A DNA stretch of 64,000 nucleotides from Simiduia aestuariiviva (lineage in GTDB: Bacteria > Pseudomonadota > Gammaproteobacteria > Pseudomonadales > Cellvibrionaceae), in assembly GCF_014192475.1 (NCBI RefSeq), contig NZ_JACHXZ010000004.1:113348-177347 (forward strand). The letters are read 5' to 3'. Numbering within the stretch: position 1 is the first letter of the stretch; each line of letters opens with the position of its first letter. The translations under genes were made by a program, and so were the position numbers. The notes under the pieces are model-generated. The model searched no databases. It saw nothing but the letters and a program-made list of their open reading frames with translations, and had not been told where the DNA came from. Positions 8,084 through 18,600 of this stretch are shown here, piece by piece.

Positions 8084-8089
8084 TATTTG

Positions 8090-8130
8090 ATGAAAGAAGG
8101 CTCTGATCTTAGGATCAGGGCCTTCTTTCG
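8090..8130 (+). terminator. Second terminator of the tRNA region
   Basis: Long hairpin gaaagaaggc..ctgatc/gatcag..gccttctttc with a 4-base loop and a short T-rich end. It follows the 3' degenerate tRNA unit directly. Confidence 0.75.
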
Positions 8131-8139
8131 TTATGGGCC

Positions 8140-8598
8140 CACGGGTCGCTCACGGCATCCTGCCTGTCGCACCACTTTTCGTGGAGACCTATGCCCTCAT
8201 ACTATTATCGTGGGTGTCTTTTTATTAACGAATCCATGCTTGATAGTTTCTGGGAGCTTGTTCATTTTCTTTTTATACGAAAAGAAAACGAACCAAAAGA
8301 AACGTACCCCGGCTACGCGCCCTATCGGGTTCGCTCGCTCCAGTCGAATTTTAGGGGTCGCGAAAACAGGCTCCTGCCTGATCGTCGCTCAATTGGGCGC
8401 CCATGCACAATTGCCCCCTAAAACCCGACCTCCGCTCACCGCTGCGCAAGGGGCCCCAAGAGCGGACTTCGTAGCAAAGTACGTACGATATTTCTAGCGA
8501 TGCATTAAAACGCAGAGCACATTAACGCCGCTGTAAGTTGCGACTTTGTTGTGAAATATTTTGTGGTAGCGTAGCGTTAAACCACAAAAGCTGGAACG
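8140..8598. repeat. Gene-free stretch with palindromic repeat sequence
   Basis: No convincing gene. Bases 8260-8273 and 8280-8293 form a nearly perfect 14-base inverted repeat of A/T-rich sequence around a 6-base loop; a second pair, ttttagggg (8349-8357) and cccctaaaa (8415-8423), encloses the following segment. Sequence of this style (a cattttctttt hairpin, then a Gly/Pro-codon-like GC-rich block) occurs as multicopy intergenic DNA in many gammaproteobacteria. The open frame at 8191-8421 lacks codon structure and a ribosome-binding site and is judged non-coding. Confidence 0.5.
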
Positions 8599-8625
8599 AA
8601 AAAACTGTCAACTTGACAGCCTTTT
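8599..8625 (-). terminator. Terminator overlapping the 3' end of the orphan membrane gene
   Basis: On the minus strand the stem ctgtcaa/ttgacag (8605-8619, one-base centre) is followed by tttttt. The stop codon of the gene at 8608 lies inside the stem. Confidence 0.6.
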
Positions 8626-9108
8626 TATGCGCACCAGCCCTGACCTTCGATAAACAGCATATGCTCCCCATCCGACACCGCAAAACATTATAGCAAATAG
8701 AACAAAGCTGCTATTAATGATATTAAATCTGGCTAGCATGCTTAATGCTACGAGCAGACCTAGACCCATTACTAGCACGAGCTTCATCTTACTATTTAGA
8801 ACTGGGTAATTCTTATAAACAGACAAATGATAAATAAGACAAGCAATACAAACTACTGAAACAAAGATTAAACCTATCAGCTCATTTGAAGATTTTGATA
8901 GCTCTATAAAAGGGAAAAGTACACCTGCTGGGGATATAATTTTATGCCCTCTAAACCCAGCTTCTTCCCAAAAGATATTATATATATGATTTATATCTAC
9001 CTCTGATTCAGTAGATAAAATTACCCAGCGAGGAATAACCCATACTACCGCTAGAATAGCGCCAGCAATTAGGATAAACATTCCTAAACCGAAAATTACT
9101 TCAATCAT
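8608..9108 (-). CDS. Hypothetical AT-rich membrane protein
   Basis: Not recognised. The 166-residue product has four likely membrane segments: residues about 5-28, 78-97, 107-126 and 131-150, with a polar loop at 30-75 that contains EVDINHIYNIFWEEAGFRG. The gene is visibly richer in A/T than its neighbours and stands alone between repeat-rich spacers, which suggests acquisition by transfer. The ATG has only a weak upstream site (ttataggtc). Hydrophobic periodicity and a terminator at its end support a real gene. Confidence 0.6.
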   Translation of the reverse strand: MIEVIFGLGMFILIAGAILAVVWVIPRWVILSTESEVDINHIYNIFWEEAGFRGHKIISPAGVLFPFIELSKSSNELIGLIFVSVVCIACLIYHLSVYKNYPVLNSKMKLVLVMGLGLLVALSMLARFNIINSSFVLFAIMFCGVGWGAYAVYRRSGLVRIKRLSS

Positions 9109-9670
9109 GACCTATAAACGCATAACGAGGCTGTAGAAAAACGCTTTTAAGATTCACTTATCCACAGCCCCTTTTAATTGATTTCACCGATCATAGAACA
9201 ATCAGATCCACTTTACATAATCTTTTCTTATGCGTACTTTTTGCGTGAGAAACAAGATTTCTGTGGATAATCCATCCGGCCTCAATAAGGACACCCACTC
9301 CAAAAACATTCTCAAACACCTCTACGGCGACAAAACTCCCCCCAACCACTATCTACAAAAGACCACTGCCCCCAGCACTTCGCCAGCCTCAAGGAAGTGG
9401 TGTGAGCGACTCAAGGCAGGGAGGTATTGATGGAGCGGCGAAGTGTTGGGGGCAGTGGGTGCCTGCGCGATATTCTTTCGTATTAATGGACAGCCACTCT
9501 AATGCTTACGGCATTCTGCCTCTCACTCCAATAGTCCCTGGGGTCTACGACCGCCCACTATTATTGTGTTTGCATTTTCTATTAACTTGCTAGCAGCGCC
9601 AGCTGAAAATCAGCTGGCACCACAAGAACGTCAATACGCCATACCTATACTTACGCGCTCAGAAAGGAAT
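9109..9670. other. Gene-free spacer with repeat remnants
   Basis: Small overlapping frames here lack ribosome-binding sites and resemble no family. The spacer contains the long inverted repeat 9363-9458 (separate entry) and at 9488-9500 the string ggacagccactct, which recurs at 10877-10889 before the neighbouring gene. Such strings are typical of scars left by REP or transposon-like elements. Confidence 0.5.
9363..9458. repeat. 22-bp inverted repeat with 52-bp interior
   Basis: Arms 9363-9384 and 9437-9458 are complementary at 21 of 22 positions (ccactgcccc... and its complement). The interior is too short for a transposase, so this may be a non-autonomous element, a folded recombination site or a long hairpin. 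Confidence 0.8.
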
Positions 9671-10720
9671 CTACTCTTCGACCAAGGTAAAGTACTCGTC
9701 GAATTCCAATTCACTTGGGCGCGTTTGCGGGTTTTCGGTTTCAATACCCCCATAGAGGAAACTTCCGTCGCGATAGATAATGCTGCGCAGAACGGGTTCC
9801 CAACTGTCCTCAATTGACTCCCAGACCAATTCCATATCTATTTGATGGGCGTTAAGTCCGCTATCCGTCACGACCTGAGCACCAAAGACAACACTATAGG
9901 TGGCAGAAAAGAGATAGCTAGCGCCGCCCGTACAGGAACTGTTGCTGGGCTCATAGATATATACGTCGATATCAACATTGGTCGCACCTTCGTCGTAGCG
10001 CTGTTCACTGCGTTGATACGTATCTTCTTCCGTGTCGGGGTGCCCTGCTTCAACCAAATTACACGTTGACCGCCAAAAGGTGCCGGAAAGGCTGAACACA
10101 TCCGTAGAGGCAGAACTCACCACATGCACCGTTCGCGTAACCTCAGCGGTATTTCCGGCGAGGTCCATGGCACGATAGGTCACCGTATAAACATCGACAA
10201 CGCTCGTATCTACCACACCAGAAATATCTACAGCAACTTCACCGTCACGGTCATCGAAGGCCTCGGCACCCTGCTCTTCATAGACACCACCCAGTGCGAT
10301 CGTTAAAGAATCAGGGCCGTTAAGGGAAATTGCGGGCGGTGTAGTGTCTATAGATTGAACAACATCTACAATTCGGGTCTTTGAGCTGGTGTTATTGGCT
10401 GCGTCAGATGCGGCATAAGTAAGTGTGTACCTGCCTACAGTTGCGGTATCCACCACACCAGAAATCGTGACAGGCACACTTCCGTCGACATCGTCGTTAG
10501 CGCTTGCGCCCGGCTCGAGGTAGGTATCGCCCACGCTGAGCGTCATCGAGCTATCGCCGACGAGCGAAATAACAGGCGCAACAGAATCTACGGACGTATC
10601 AGGTAATTCATCAGGTGTTGTAGCGCCACCTCCACATGCCACAAGCACCACCAAAACACATAAGCTAAATAGCCATTTCAATCCATTTGCCACAGCCTCA
10701 ACACACTGCATTACGCGCAT
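9671..10720 (-). CDS. Lipoprotein with two DUF5011/HYR-like Ig domains
   Basis: A 349-residue exported protein. Residues 12-30 form a hydrophobic signal ending in the lipobox LVAC (Cys about 29), then GGG linker. Two Ig-like repeats follow, about 45-122 and 123-200, each with APVISL or PAISL, GxxYxExGA and ANDDVDG/FDDRDG signatures of DUF5011 cadherin-like domains. The C-terminal 150 residues (from about FSLSGTFWRSTC) are an unassigned domain with three cysteines. Probably a surface or periplasmic lipoprotein. A strong aaggaggt site precedes the ATG. Confidence 0.8.
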   Translation of the reverse strand: MRVMQCVEAVANGLKWLFSLCVLVVLVACGGGATTPDELPDTSVDSVAPVISLVGDSSMTLSVGDTYLEPGASANDDVDGSVPVTISGVVDTATVGRYTLTYAASDAANNTSSKTRIVDVVQSIDTTPPAISLNGPDSLTIALGGVYEEQGAEAFDDRDGEVAVDISGVVDTSVVDVYTVTYRAMDLAGNTAEVTRTVHVVSSASTDVFSLSGTFWRSTCNLVEAGHPDTEEDTYQRSEQRYDEGATNVDIDVYIYEPSNSSCTGGASYLFSATYSVVFGAQVVTDSGLNAHQIDMELVWESIEDSWEPVLRSIIYRDGSFLYGGIETENPQTRPSELEFDEYFTLVEE

Positions 10721-11010
10721 AAACTAACCTCCTTTTGTTTAGGGGGCGCAATCTAGCACGTGTATCAATTAATTCAGGAACAAAAGGTCGGGCAGGTTAA
10801 CGTTTTTTTAGAAATGGAGAGCCGATCACAATTCACCCAAAATAGTAAAAAGGTATGAAGCGGAGACAGAATACCGGGGACAGCCACTCTGATAGATAGC
10901 CACGCTAATAGATACTGAAGACTGCCTACTCGATTAACGCTCGTAGCCTTCAATGAAAGTATTCAGCGAATACGAATAAGAGAAATTAGTTTCGGACACT
11001 GCAGACACAC
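10721..11010. other. Spacer between lipoprotein and DUF885 genes
   Basis: No gene. It holds the promoter region of the lipoprotein gene and, at 10877-10889, a second copy of ggacagccactct in the context of aatac-cgggg, like RAYT/REP scars. Confidence 0.4.
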
Positions 11011-11049
11011 AAAAAAGCCACCGCTGCTTTATCAAACAACGGTGGCTTT
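11011..11049 (-). terminator. Terminator of the DUF885 gene
   Basis: Stem aaagccaccg/cggtggcttt with a 16-base loop; on the minus strand it is followed by six T. It begins 18 bp after the stop codon at 11067. Confidence 0.85.
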
Positions 11050-11066
11050 GGTTAGCACTTAAAAAA

Positions 11067-12938
11067 TTAGCGCGTGGCGGCTATCCATTCATCGACGCGG
11101 CGTTCGAGAATGGGGACGGGCAGTGCGCCGCCACCTAAGATGACATCATGAAAATTGCGGATATCGAATTTATCGCCCAGTTCTGTTTTCGCTTTTTCAC
11201 GCAGCTCCAGAATTTTCAGCATGCCGATTTTGTAGGCCGTAGCTTGGCCGGGCCATACGATGTAGCGGCGCACTTCCGAGCGCACGGCGGTTTCTGGAAT
11301 GGCGGAGTTTTCCAGGAAGTAGGCCACTGCCTGCTCTTCAGTCCAGCCCTTCGCGTGCAAGCCAGTGTCTACCACCAAGCGAATTGCGCGCCACATTTCC
11401 GCAGTTAAATGCCCGAACAAGCGGTAGGGGTCTTCGAAAGCGCCCATTTCTTTGGCAAGTTTTTCTGAGTAGAGCGCCCAACCTTCAGAATACACAACGA
11501 AGTTCGCTTGCGTTCGAAACTGTGGGATGTCCGTGCGCTCTTGCGCGATGGAAATCTGCATGTGGTGGCCGGGATTGCCTTCGTGATAGGCGACGGTTTC
11601 CATATCGGCAATGGAATAGGCATTCATGTCCGCCAAGTGGGCGTAGTAAACACCGGGACGCGAACCATCGGGCGTACCGGGGAAGTAGTGCTGCGCACCA
11701 CCCGGTTGCTCGCGAAAGGCCTCAACGCGTTTCACCACCAAATCCGCTTTTGGCAATATGCCAAAGTATTGCGGCAGCTTAGCTTTGATGTCATCCAGAA
11801 ATGCGGTTGAGTCATCTAGGTAAGCTTGTCGCCCCTCATCTGTATTGGGGTAGTAAAATTGGGGATCTTCACGCAAAAATTTAAAGAATGCTTGCAGATC
11901 GCCATCGAACTTCATCTCGGTTTTGATGGCCTCCATTTCTGCGCGAATACGGGCCACTTCTTTCAAACCGAGCTGATGAATATCTTCAGCGGTCATGGGC
12001 GTTGTGGTCATTTTCGTTAATTGTACTTGATAGAACGCCTCGCCATCGGGCAGGCTGCTGGCGCCATGTGGCTCCGCACTCACATTCGCCATGTCCGCTT
12101 TAAGCCACGCTATGAGCGTTGAGTAGCTTGGGCCAAATGCCTCCAGCAACGCTTTTTTGGCACTGGCCTGCAGTTGCTCCGCTTGCGCTTGGGTGATTTT
12201 TTCTTCGGCTAGCAGAGCATCTATTTTGGACTTTGCATTGGCCCACAGGGGGGCATCGCCATTGGATTTATCAAAGGGAGCACCGGTGATCAATTTAGTG
12301 GCTTGATCAATGGCGCCTTCTGTGGCGAAGCGCGGCGGGCGAATATTCATTTCTGCAGCCACTTGCGCGTGTGCCAACAGCTGATCGATGGCACGCGCCA
12401 CACCACTGATGCGCGCGATGTAGGCTTCCATGTCAGAAATATTTTCCACTTTATGGAAGTTCATTAAAAAGTTGGGCAATCGAGATTGCAGGCCGCCCAT
12501 TTGTTCAAAGATATAGCGGTGGCGCTTGAACGGATCGAACTGCACAGTCTGCTCGTATTCAAACAGCCAAAGGTCGTAGGAACTCTTGCCTTCGTTGGTC
12601 AGTGCCGCGCGATCAAATTTCGCTTGCATAGCTTCAACGCTGGCCTTTTTCCAAGCCATTTGACGGGCGTAAGCTTCATCGCTTAGGTCATCAATTTGAT
12701 CGTAGAGGTCTTTTCGGCCCAAAAAGCTGAGTTGAATAGGACTGAACTGTAGCTGCTCTTCGTATTGCGCATCGAGCCAATCATTTAAGCGCTTGGTTTC
12801 CTGCTCTGCCGCCTCAACGTTAACGTGAGCCTGGGCCGCTGGCGCTTGAACACTGGTTTGATTGGGTTGCTTGCTATCGCAGGCGCTTAAGGCCGCTGCA
12901 GCAATGACGAGGGGGAGTAACGTGCGCTGAAATGACAT
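11067..12938 (-). CDS. DUF885 family metallopeptidase-like lipoprotein
   Basis: The 623-residue protein starts with a lipoprotein signal (residues 1-20, LSAC with Cys about 20). The rest is the all-helical DUF885 fold. The HEGNPGHHMQ segment (about 455-464) is the HEXXH-like zinc site of this family, and the downstream EGWALYSEKL supplies the third ligand. Homologues are periplasmic or membrane-anchored peptidases of unknown substrate. Monocistronic: its own terminator follows and a long spacer precedes it. Start ATG with gagag upstream. Confidence 0.9.
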   Translation of the reverse strand: MSFQRTLLPLVIAAAALSACDSKQPNQTSVQAPAAQAHVNVEAAEQETKRLNDWLDAQYEEQLQFSPIQLSFLGRKDLYDQIDDLSDEAYARQMAWKKASVEAMQAKFDRAALTNEGKSSYDLWLFEYEQTVQFDPFKRHRYIFEQMGGLQSRLPNFLMNFHKVENISDMEAYIARISGVARAIDQLLAHAQVAAEMNIRPPRFATEGAIDQATKLITGAPFDKSNGDAPLWANAKSKIDALLAEEKITQAQAEQLQASAKKALLEAFGPSYSTLIAWLKADMANVSAEPHGASSLPDGEAFYQVQLTKMTTTPMTAEDIHQLGLKEVARIRAEMEAIKTEMKFDGDLQAFFKFLREDPQFYYPNTDEGRQAYLDDSTAFLDDIKAKLPQYFGILPKADLVVKRVEAFREQPGGAQHYFPGTPDGSRPGVYYAHLADMNAYSIADMETVAYHEGNPGHHMQISIAQERTDIPQFRTQANFVVYSEGWALYSEKLAKEMGAFEDPYRLFGHLTAEMWRAIRLVVDTGLHAKGWTEEQAVAYFLENSAIPETAVRSEVRRYIVWPGQATAYKIGMLKILELREKAKTELGDKFDIRNFHDVILGGGALPVPILERRVDEWIAATR

Positions 12939-13155
12939 AGGAACTCTCTTATTAGTTGTTAGGTTCAGCGGGGATTATGGCGTGATAGTCGCCCCCAACT
13001 CAAGCGGGCCCAGGGATACCGCGGCCAACCGAGGGTATATTGCGCCAATTCATGGCCCATAACGCAAACAAAAACCCGAACAGGGCCATTCAGTTATCGT
13101 TCATGTTCACAGCGCTATAAATGCATTTCCTTCCAACCGATATAGGGCACAACAC

Positions 13156-13701
13156 ATGAAAGCGATAACTCTTTTTGCCACGGCCTTGCTGGCTGCAGGT
13201 CTTGCTCAAAATACGCTGGCCGATAACGATTCTGGATTTTACCTGGGCGGGTCTCTGGGCAATGCCAAGATCGCATTCGAAGATGCCGATGGCGGCGTGA
13301 ACGACACTAAAACGGGCTATAAAGTTTTCGGTGGCTACAATTTCGATTTGGTGCCCATGGTAGATCTGGGCATCGAAACCAGCTACGTGGATTTGGGCAC
13401 CATGAACGGCAACATAATGGGCGAATCCTTCGCCTTTTCTAACAGTGCCTGGCAAGCGCACCTCGTTGGCGGTATCGATGTAGGGCCGGTGGGTTTATTT
13501 GCGAAAGCGGGCGTCAGTCAATGGGAAACGAAACTCTCCAGCGATGTTTTTTCCGGCTCCACCACAGGTTCCGATCCGGCCTACGGCATTGGTGCGAAAT
13601 TTCAGGCGGGCCCCATTCAATTGCGCGCTGAGTTCGAACGCATAAATCTCGATGATGCGGATTTGGATTTCTACAGCCTAGGCGCTGCTTTTACCTTCTA
13701 A
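13156..13701 (+). CDS. Outer-membrane beta-barrel protein (OmpA-like 8-strand barrel)
   Basis: A 181-residue exported protein. Signal peptide 1-22 (MKAITLFATALLAAGLAQ, cleavage after TLA). The mature part alternates polar and hydrophobic residues as in a small eight-stranded barrel: GFYLGGSLG, YKVFGGYNFD, LGIETSYVDLG, AHLVGGIDVG, GLFAKAGVSQ, AYGIGAKFQA, QLRAEFERI and the C-terminal FYSLGAAFTF ending in Phe as BAM substrates do. It lacks a peptidoglycan-binding domain. Exact role unknown. Single gene with a bidirectional terminator after it. Confidence 0.85.
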   Translation: MKAITLFATALLAAGLAQNTLADNDSGFYLGGSLGNAKIAFEDADGGVNDTKTGYKVFGGYNFDLVPMVDLGIETSYVDLGTMNGNIMGESFAFSNSAWQAHLVGGIDVGPVGLFAKAGVSQWETKLSSDVFSGSTTGSDPAYGIGAKFQAGPIQLRAEFERINLDDADLDFYSLGAAFTF

Positions 13702-13776
13702 CTATGTGCAAGAATGATTCCGCACTATGAATATTAAAATGACGAACGGCACGGCAACGAGAGGGATTATCTAGAG

Positions 13777-13815
13777 ACAAAAAAGGCGCCCATAAATAGG
13801 CGCCTTTTTTGTTTC
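13777..13815. terminator. Bidirectional terminator
   Basis: Stem aaaaaaggcgcc/ggcgcctttttt with an 8-base loop (cataaata). It can end both the OM barrel gene on the plus strand and the class II aldolase gene on the minus strand. Confidence 0.9.
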
Positions 13816-13834
13816 TTAACGACTCAAAAACCTA

Positions 13835-14620
13835 TCAATCAAACATGTCGGGTTGCTCGGCCGTGATAACACTAAACAGGGGTGAAAATTGAAACTGCCC
13901 TGCCAGTGCACTGCCCACCGTTTCATAAGTTTTGCGCGCCACTTCGGGGGCAATCAATTTCGGAGTACCAGCTGCCTCTGCCAATAGCTGAGCCTGACAG
14001 CTGCGTTCAAGGGTGATGTACCACCAGGCGGCGGCCTCTACCGTTTCGCCCACGGTGATCAACCCGTGGTTCTGTAAGATAGCGGCCTTTTTATCGCCCA
14101 AGGCCTTGGCAATGCGCTCGCCCTCCTCCATCTCCAGTGCCACGCCACCGAAGTCATCATACAACGCGTGGTCCTCGAAAAAGGCACAGGCATCTTGGGT
14201 AATGGGATCGAGCAGCCGCCCCAGACTCGACCAGGCCTTGCCGTGCACCGAATGCGCGTGCGCCGCGGCAACAACATCTGGACGCGCCGCATGAACGTGC
14301 GAATGAATAGTAAAGGCGGCACCATTTAAAAATCCGTTGCCCTCCACCACTTCGCCCTTGTGGTTGACCAACAACAACTGCGACATCCGAATTTGTTTGA
14401 AGGACACACCCATGGGGTTTACCCAAAAGTGATCGCTGTGTTCTGGATCTCGCACCGTAATATGGCCCGCGACCCCTTCATCGAATCCGAACTTGCCAAA
14501 CAAACGAAACGCAGCAGTCAGTTGGCGCTTGCGATGCAATCGCTCATCGGCAATAGAGCGCGCCTCTGGCGTTAGCGCTGACTCATCGGCATTCATCACA
14601 ACAGTGTTGGCATCTTTCAT
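13835..14620 (-). CDS. Class II aldolase/adducin family protein
   Basis: The fold is that of L-fuculose-1-phosphate aldolase, a zinc enzyme splitting phosphorylated sugars, but many homologues have other or no known substrates. The product (261 residues from the ATG at 14620) has the family signatures GFDEGVAGHITVRDP, the zinc-binding pair in AAHAHSVHGKAW and ILQNHGLITVG. A longer frame would start at TTG 14641, but the ATG has the better context. No sugar-kinase or transport gene is nearby, so the substrate cannot be inferred. Confidence 0.88.
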   Translation of the reverse strand: MKDANTVVMNADESALTPEARSIADERLHRKRQLTAAFRLFGKFGFDEGVAGHITVRDPEHSDHFWVNPMGVSFKQIRMSQLLLVNHKGEVVEGNGFLNGAAFTIHSHVHAARPDVVAAAHAHSVHGKAWSSLGRLLDPITQDACAFFEDHALYDDFGGVALEMEEGERIAKALGDKKAAILQNHGLITVGETVEAAAWWYITLERSCQAQLLAEAAGTPKLIAPEVARKTYETVGSALAGQFQFSPLFSVITAEQPDMFD

Positions 14621-14670
14621 ATTCGACCCCGCGTTTTCCAAGGATTAACTCATGCGCTTACAGTACAACG

Positions 14671-15582
14671 CTAGGCGCTCGCTTTTAATTTGGACACAAA
14701 ACTAACTGACAATAGTAGCACCGAGCCCGCGATAAGCCCCACCAGCAAATTGAAAAATACGCTGAATACGGCGCTAAACGGCAACGCGAGTGCTTCAAAT
14801 CCGTGGTGCAATACCGGCAGGCCGTGCACAAGAATGCCGCCACCCACTAGAACCATGGCAGCTGTTCCCACAACTGACAACCCCTTCATCAACCAAGGGC
14901 AAAACGCCAAGACGCCTGCGCCAAATGATCGCCCCCAGCGCACCGCGAGGGTGTCGCCCGGACGCTGCATTAAGTACAAGCCCATGTCATCTAATTTCAC
15001 AATGAAGGCCACTAAACCATAAACACCAATGGTCATGGCCGCAGCAATAGTACTCACCACCAGCACCTGCGTCATGAACTCCGCCTTACTGACCGTACCC
15101 AGCGCGATGACAATGATTTCAGCGGATAAAATAAAATCTGTGCGTATCGCCCCTTTTATCTTTTCTTTCTCAATCACTTTTAAGCTGACTGACGGGTCTA
15201 TTAATGCATCGTGTAGCACGCGCTTGTTTTCCGCAACCGCTTGCTTGTGGGCGAAGCTATGCCAAATTTTCTCCACCCCTTCATAACAGAGATACAGGCC
15301 GCCGAGCATCAACAAGGGCGTAATCAACCACGGCAAAAATGCGCTGATCGCCAAAGCCGCTGGCACCAATAAAAATTTATTGATCATCGAACCTTTGGCC
15401 ACGGCCCACACCACTGGCAGCTCGCGCTCAGCGCGCACACCGCTCACTTGTTGCGCGTTGAGCGCCAAGTCATCGCCCAATACACCCGCAGTCTTCTTTG
15501 CTGCCAGCTTTGTCATCACCGCCACGTCGTCTAAAACGGTGGCGATGTCATCTAATAAAACCAGTAAACTTGCACTTGGCAT
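14671..15582 (-). CDS. DUF808 family inner-membrane protein (YedI-like)
   Basis: The 303-residue protein has a conserved start ([40 protein letters not shown]-like) that identifies DUF808, then about six hydrophobic helices (for instance [26 protein letters not shown] and [16 protein letters not shown]). Members are uncharacterised membrane proteins sometimes annotated as transporters. Ribosome-binding site ggacg before the ATG. It stands 48 bp from the RND pump gene but may be independent. Confidence 0.85.
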   Translation of the reverse strand: MPSASLLVLLDDIATVLDDVAVMTKLAAKKTAGVLGDDLALNAQQVSGVRAERELPVVWAVAKGSMINKFLLVPAALAISAFLPWLITPLLMLGGLYLCYEGVEKIWHSFAHKQAVAENKRVLHDALIDPSVSLKVIEKEKIKGAIRTDFILSAEIIVIALGTVSKAEFMTQVLVVSTIAAAMTIGVYGLVAFIVKLDDMGLYLMQRPGDTLAVRWGRSFGAGVLAFCPWLMKGLSVVGTAAMVLVGGGILVHGLPVLHHGFEALALPFSAVFSVFFNLLVGLIAGSVLLLSVSFVSKLKASA

Positions 15583-15629
15583 TTTTCGTCCTTATTTATT
15601 GTTAATGGGTAGCGAGTTAATCTAAATGG

Positions 15630-18600
15630 CTAGAGTTGCGCTTGCAGCTCAGCGCGCCGGGCCTGTTCTTGTTGGTGATCTTTGGCAACCAACACATACA
15701 CCGAAGGCAAGACAAACAGCGTTAACACGGTGCCAATGGCCATGCCAAACACCAGCACTAAACCAATGGCAATGCGCGCACCCGCGCCCGGCCCGTCAGC
15801 GAAAATCAGCGGCATGTGGCCCGCCACGGTGGCGATGCTGGTCATCAGTACGGGGCGCAAGCGCACCACTGCGGCCTGATGCACCGCCTCAAGCTTGCTC
15901 TTGCCCTCCTCTTGTAATCGATTGGCAAATTCCACCACCAAAATGCCGTTGCGGGCAATCAGGCCCATCAATGTGACGAGCCCCACTTGTGAATAGATGT
16001 TCAAGGTCGTGCTGAAACTGTCCGTAAAAAACGGCAGGGGCATCGGCATTTTGATAAAAGTGAATATTAAGGCGCCGAATACGGCTAGCGGCACGGAGCC
16101 CGCTAAAATCACCACCGGATCGCGAAAGCTATTGTACTGCGCCGCCAACACTAAAAAGATCATGGTTAACGCCAATAGAAAAGCCGGCAGAAAGGTATTG
16201 CCCTCACGCTTTAACTGGCGGGATTCACCGGTGTAATCGATTGAATAGCCTTGAGGCAAAATTTTTGCCGCTTCTTGCTCCAAGAAAGCCAAGGCCTCGC
16301 CTAGCGGCAGGTGGGTGTCGCCACTGAGTTTTACCGCGTTGCGTTGCTGCATGCGGTGAATGGTGCGCGGCGCCGTGCTGTGCGATAAGGTCGCCACCTG
16401 ATCGAGACGAATTAACTCCCCTTTTGGTCCAGAGATGTACAACTCCTGTAAATCATCGGGCGTAAGGCGCGCAGTGCGTTTTACCTGCGGAATGACCTTA
16501 TAACTCTGGCCCGCCATATTAAAGCGATTCACATAACCGCCACCCAACAAGGTGCCCAGATCTTGCGTTACGGTTTGTAGGTCAAGGCCGAGATCAGCCA
16601 CTTTTTCGCGATCGATATTTAACAGATAGTCGGGCTGATCGACTTTCATGTCGAGCATGGTGAAATTGAATTTGCCGCTATTGTTTGCCACTTCCTGTAG
16701 CTGTAGAGCGTAGTCATAAATATCTTTGGCTGGGGCCGTACCCGCCACCACAAACTCCACGGGGAAGTTGCCGCCACCCGGCAGTGACGGCGGAGTGATG
16801 GGAAAAATGCGCACGCCCGGAATCGCGCCCAATTTTTCCTGCAACTCTGGCTGTATTTCAAACACGCTGCGCTCGCGCTCTTCCCAGGGCTTGGTCACCA
16901 GGCCGGAAAAGCCACCCGTGGGAAACGTAAGTTGAAACGTAAAATCTGTTTCCGGCACTGCCATAAATATATCGTTCACAGCGGCGGCATAGAAAGACGC
17001 TTGATCCACAGTGGCGTTGGCGGGCGACTCTACTATACCAAAGATCACCCCCTGATCTTCTAGCGGCGCCAGCTCCTTTGCGGAAAAAAGATAAAGGGGA
17101 AAACACAGTAGCGCGATACCCACCCAGACAATGTAAATAGCAGGGCGATGACGCAAGGTTTGCGCGAGTCGGCCACTGTAATAGGTTTGAAAACGATCAA
17201 ATATTTTGCCCAGCGGCGCATTTAACGTGCGATGGGGTTTGAGCATGCGCGAACCCAACATGGGCGACAGAGTAATAGCCACGATGGCAGAAATTGTGAC
17301 TGCGCCGGCGAGGGTAATAGCAAATTCGCGGAACAAGGTGCCCGTTAATCCGCCCTGCAAACCAATGGGGAGGTAGACCGACACCAAGGTGACCGTCATG
17401 GCCAAAATTGGCCCCGCCAGTTCCCGCGCGGCGATGATGGATGCCGCGAAGGGCGGCTTGCCCGCTTGGATGTGGCGCTCAATATTTTCCACCATCACAA
17501 TGGCGTCATCCACCACCAGGCCCACACTCAACACGATTGACAGCAGCGTCAACAGGTTCAGCGAAAAGCCGAACAGCTGCATGATAAATAGCGCGCCGAT
17601 GAGCGACAATGGAATTGCCACCACGGGAATCAACACCGAGCGACTGAAACCCAAAAATAAAAATATGACCACCACGATAATTAACAGGGTTTCTGTCAGG
17701 GTGGTTAGCACCTCGGTGATGGACGCGTCTATATACTTGGTGGCATCGTAGGCCACCACTGCGCTCAAGCCCGTGGGCAATTCTTTTTGTATGGCCGCCA
17801 TTTCCGCATTAACGCGCTGCATAACCGACAGCGAATTTGCGTTGGGTGCGACCCACACGCCCAAAAATACTGCGGTCTCGCCCGAGAAGCGCACTTCGGT
17901 GTTGTAATCCTCCGCGCCCAACTGCACATCGGCCAAATCGCGCAGCCGTATGGTGCCCGAATCCGTTTGGCGAACCACAATGTTTTCGAAATCTTCAACG
18001 CTGTTTAAGTCGGTATCTGCGCGCAAATTAACTTGGGTATAGCTGCCCCTCGTTTGCCCGATGGCGGCCTGCACATTGTTGCGTTGCAAAGCTTGACGCA
18101 CCTCCAAGGGCGTCACTTGTAGCGCTGCCAGGCGATCGTGTTTAATCCAAATGCGCATGGCAAACACGCGACCACCCAAGGCCTCAGCCTTTTGCACTCC
18201 ACTAATTGCCGTTAAGCGCGGTTGGACCGAGCGCGTCAGAAAATCGGTGATTTGATTTTGATCTAGGATTTCAGAGTTGAAACTTAAATAGGCCGCGGCA
18301 AATTCACTGTCTGCCGCCTCAATGGTGATACTTGGCACTTCCGCTTCCGGCGGCAAATCGCCGCGCACCTGATTGACCTTGGCATTAATTTCCGTCATGG
18401 CGCGCAGCGGATCATAGTTCAACCGCAAATGCGCGCGAATAGTTGATCGATTCATGGCGCTTTCAGAATCGATATAGTCGATGCCCTCGGCGGAAGCGAT
18501 GGCCCGCTCGATGGGCGTGGTGATAAAGCCGCGCACCAACTCTGCACTGGCACCCACATAGACGGTGTTAATGGTAATGCGCGCCACATCGCTGCGCGGA

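Noticed and set aside
7932-8085. Direct repeat of the tRNA-Leu 3' end read as attL/attR of an integrated element
   Set aside because: Only 136 bp separate the copies, with no integrase; a decayed tRNA copy explains it better.
8191-8421. Small open frame in the repeat-rich spacer
   Set aside because: No ribosome-binding site, codon pattern unlike neighbours, and it overlaps the palindromic repeat sequence.
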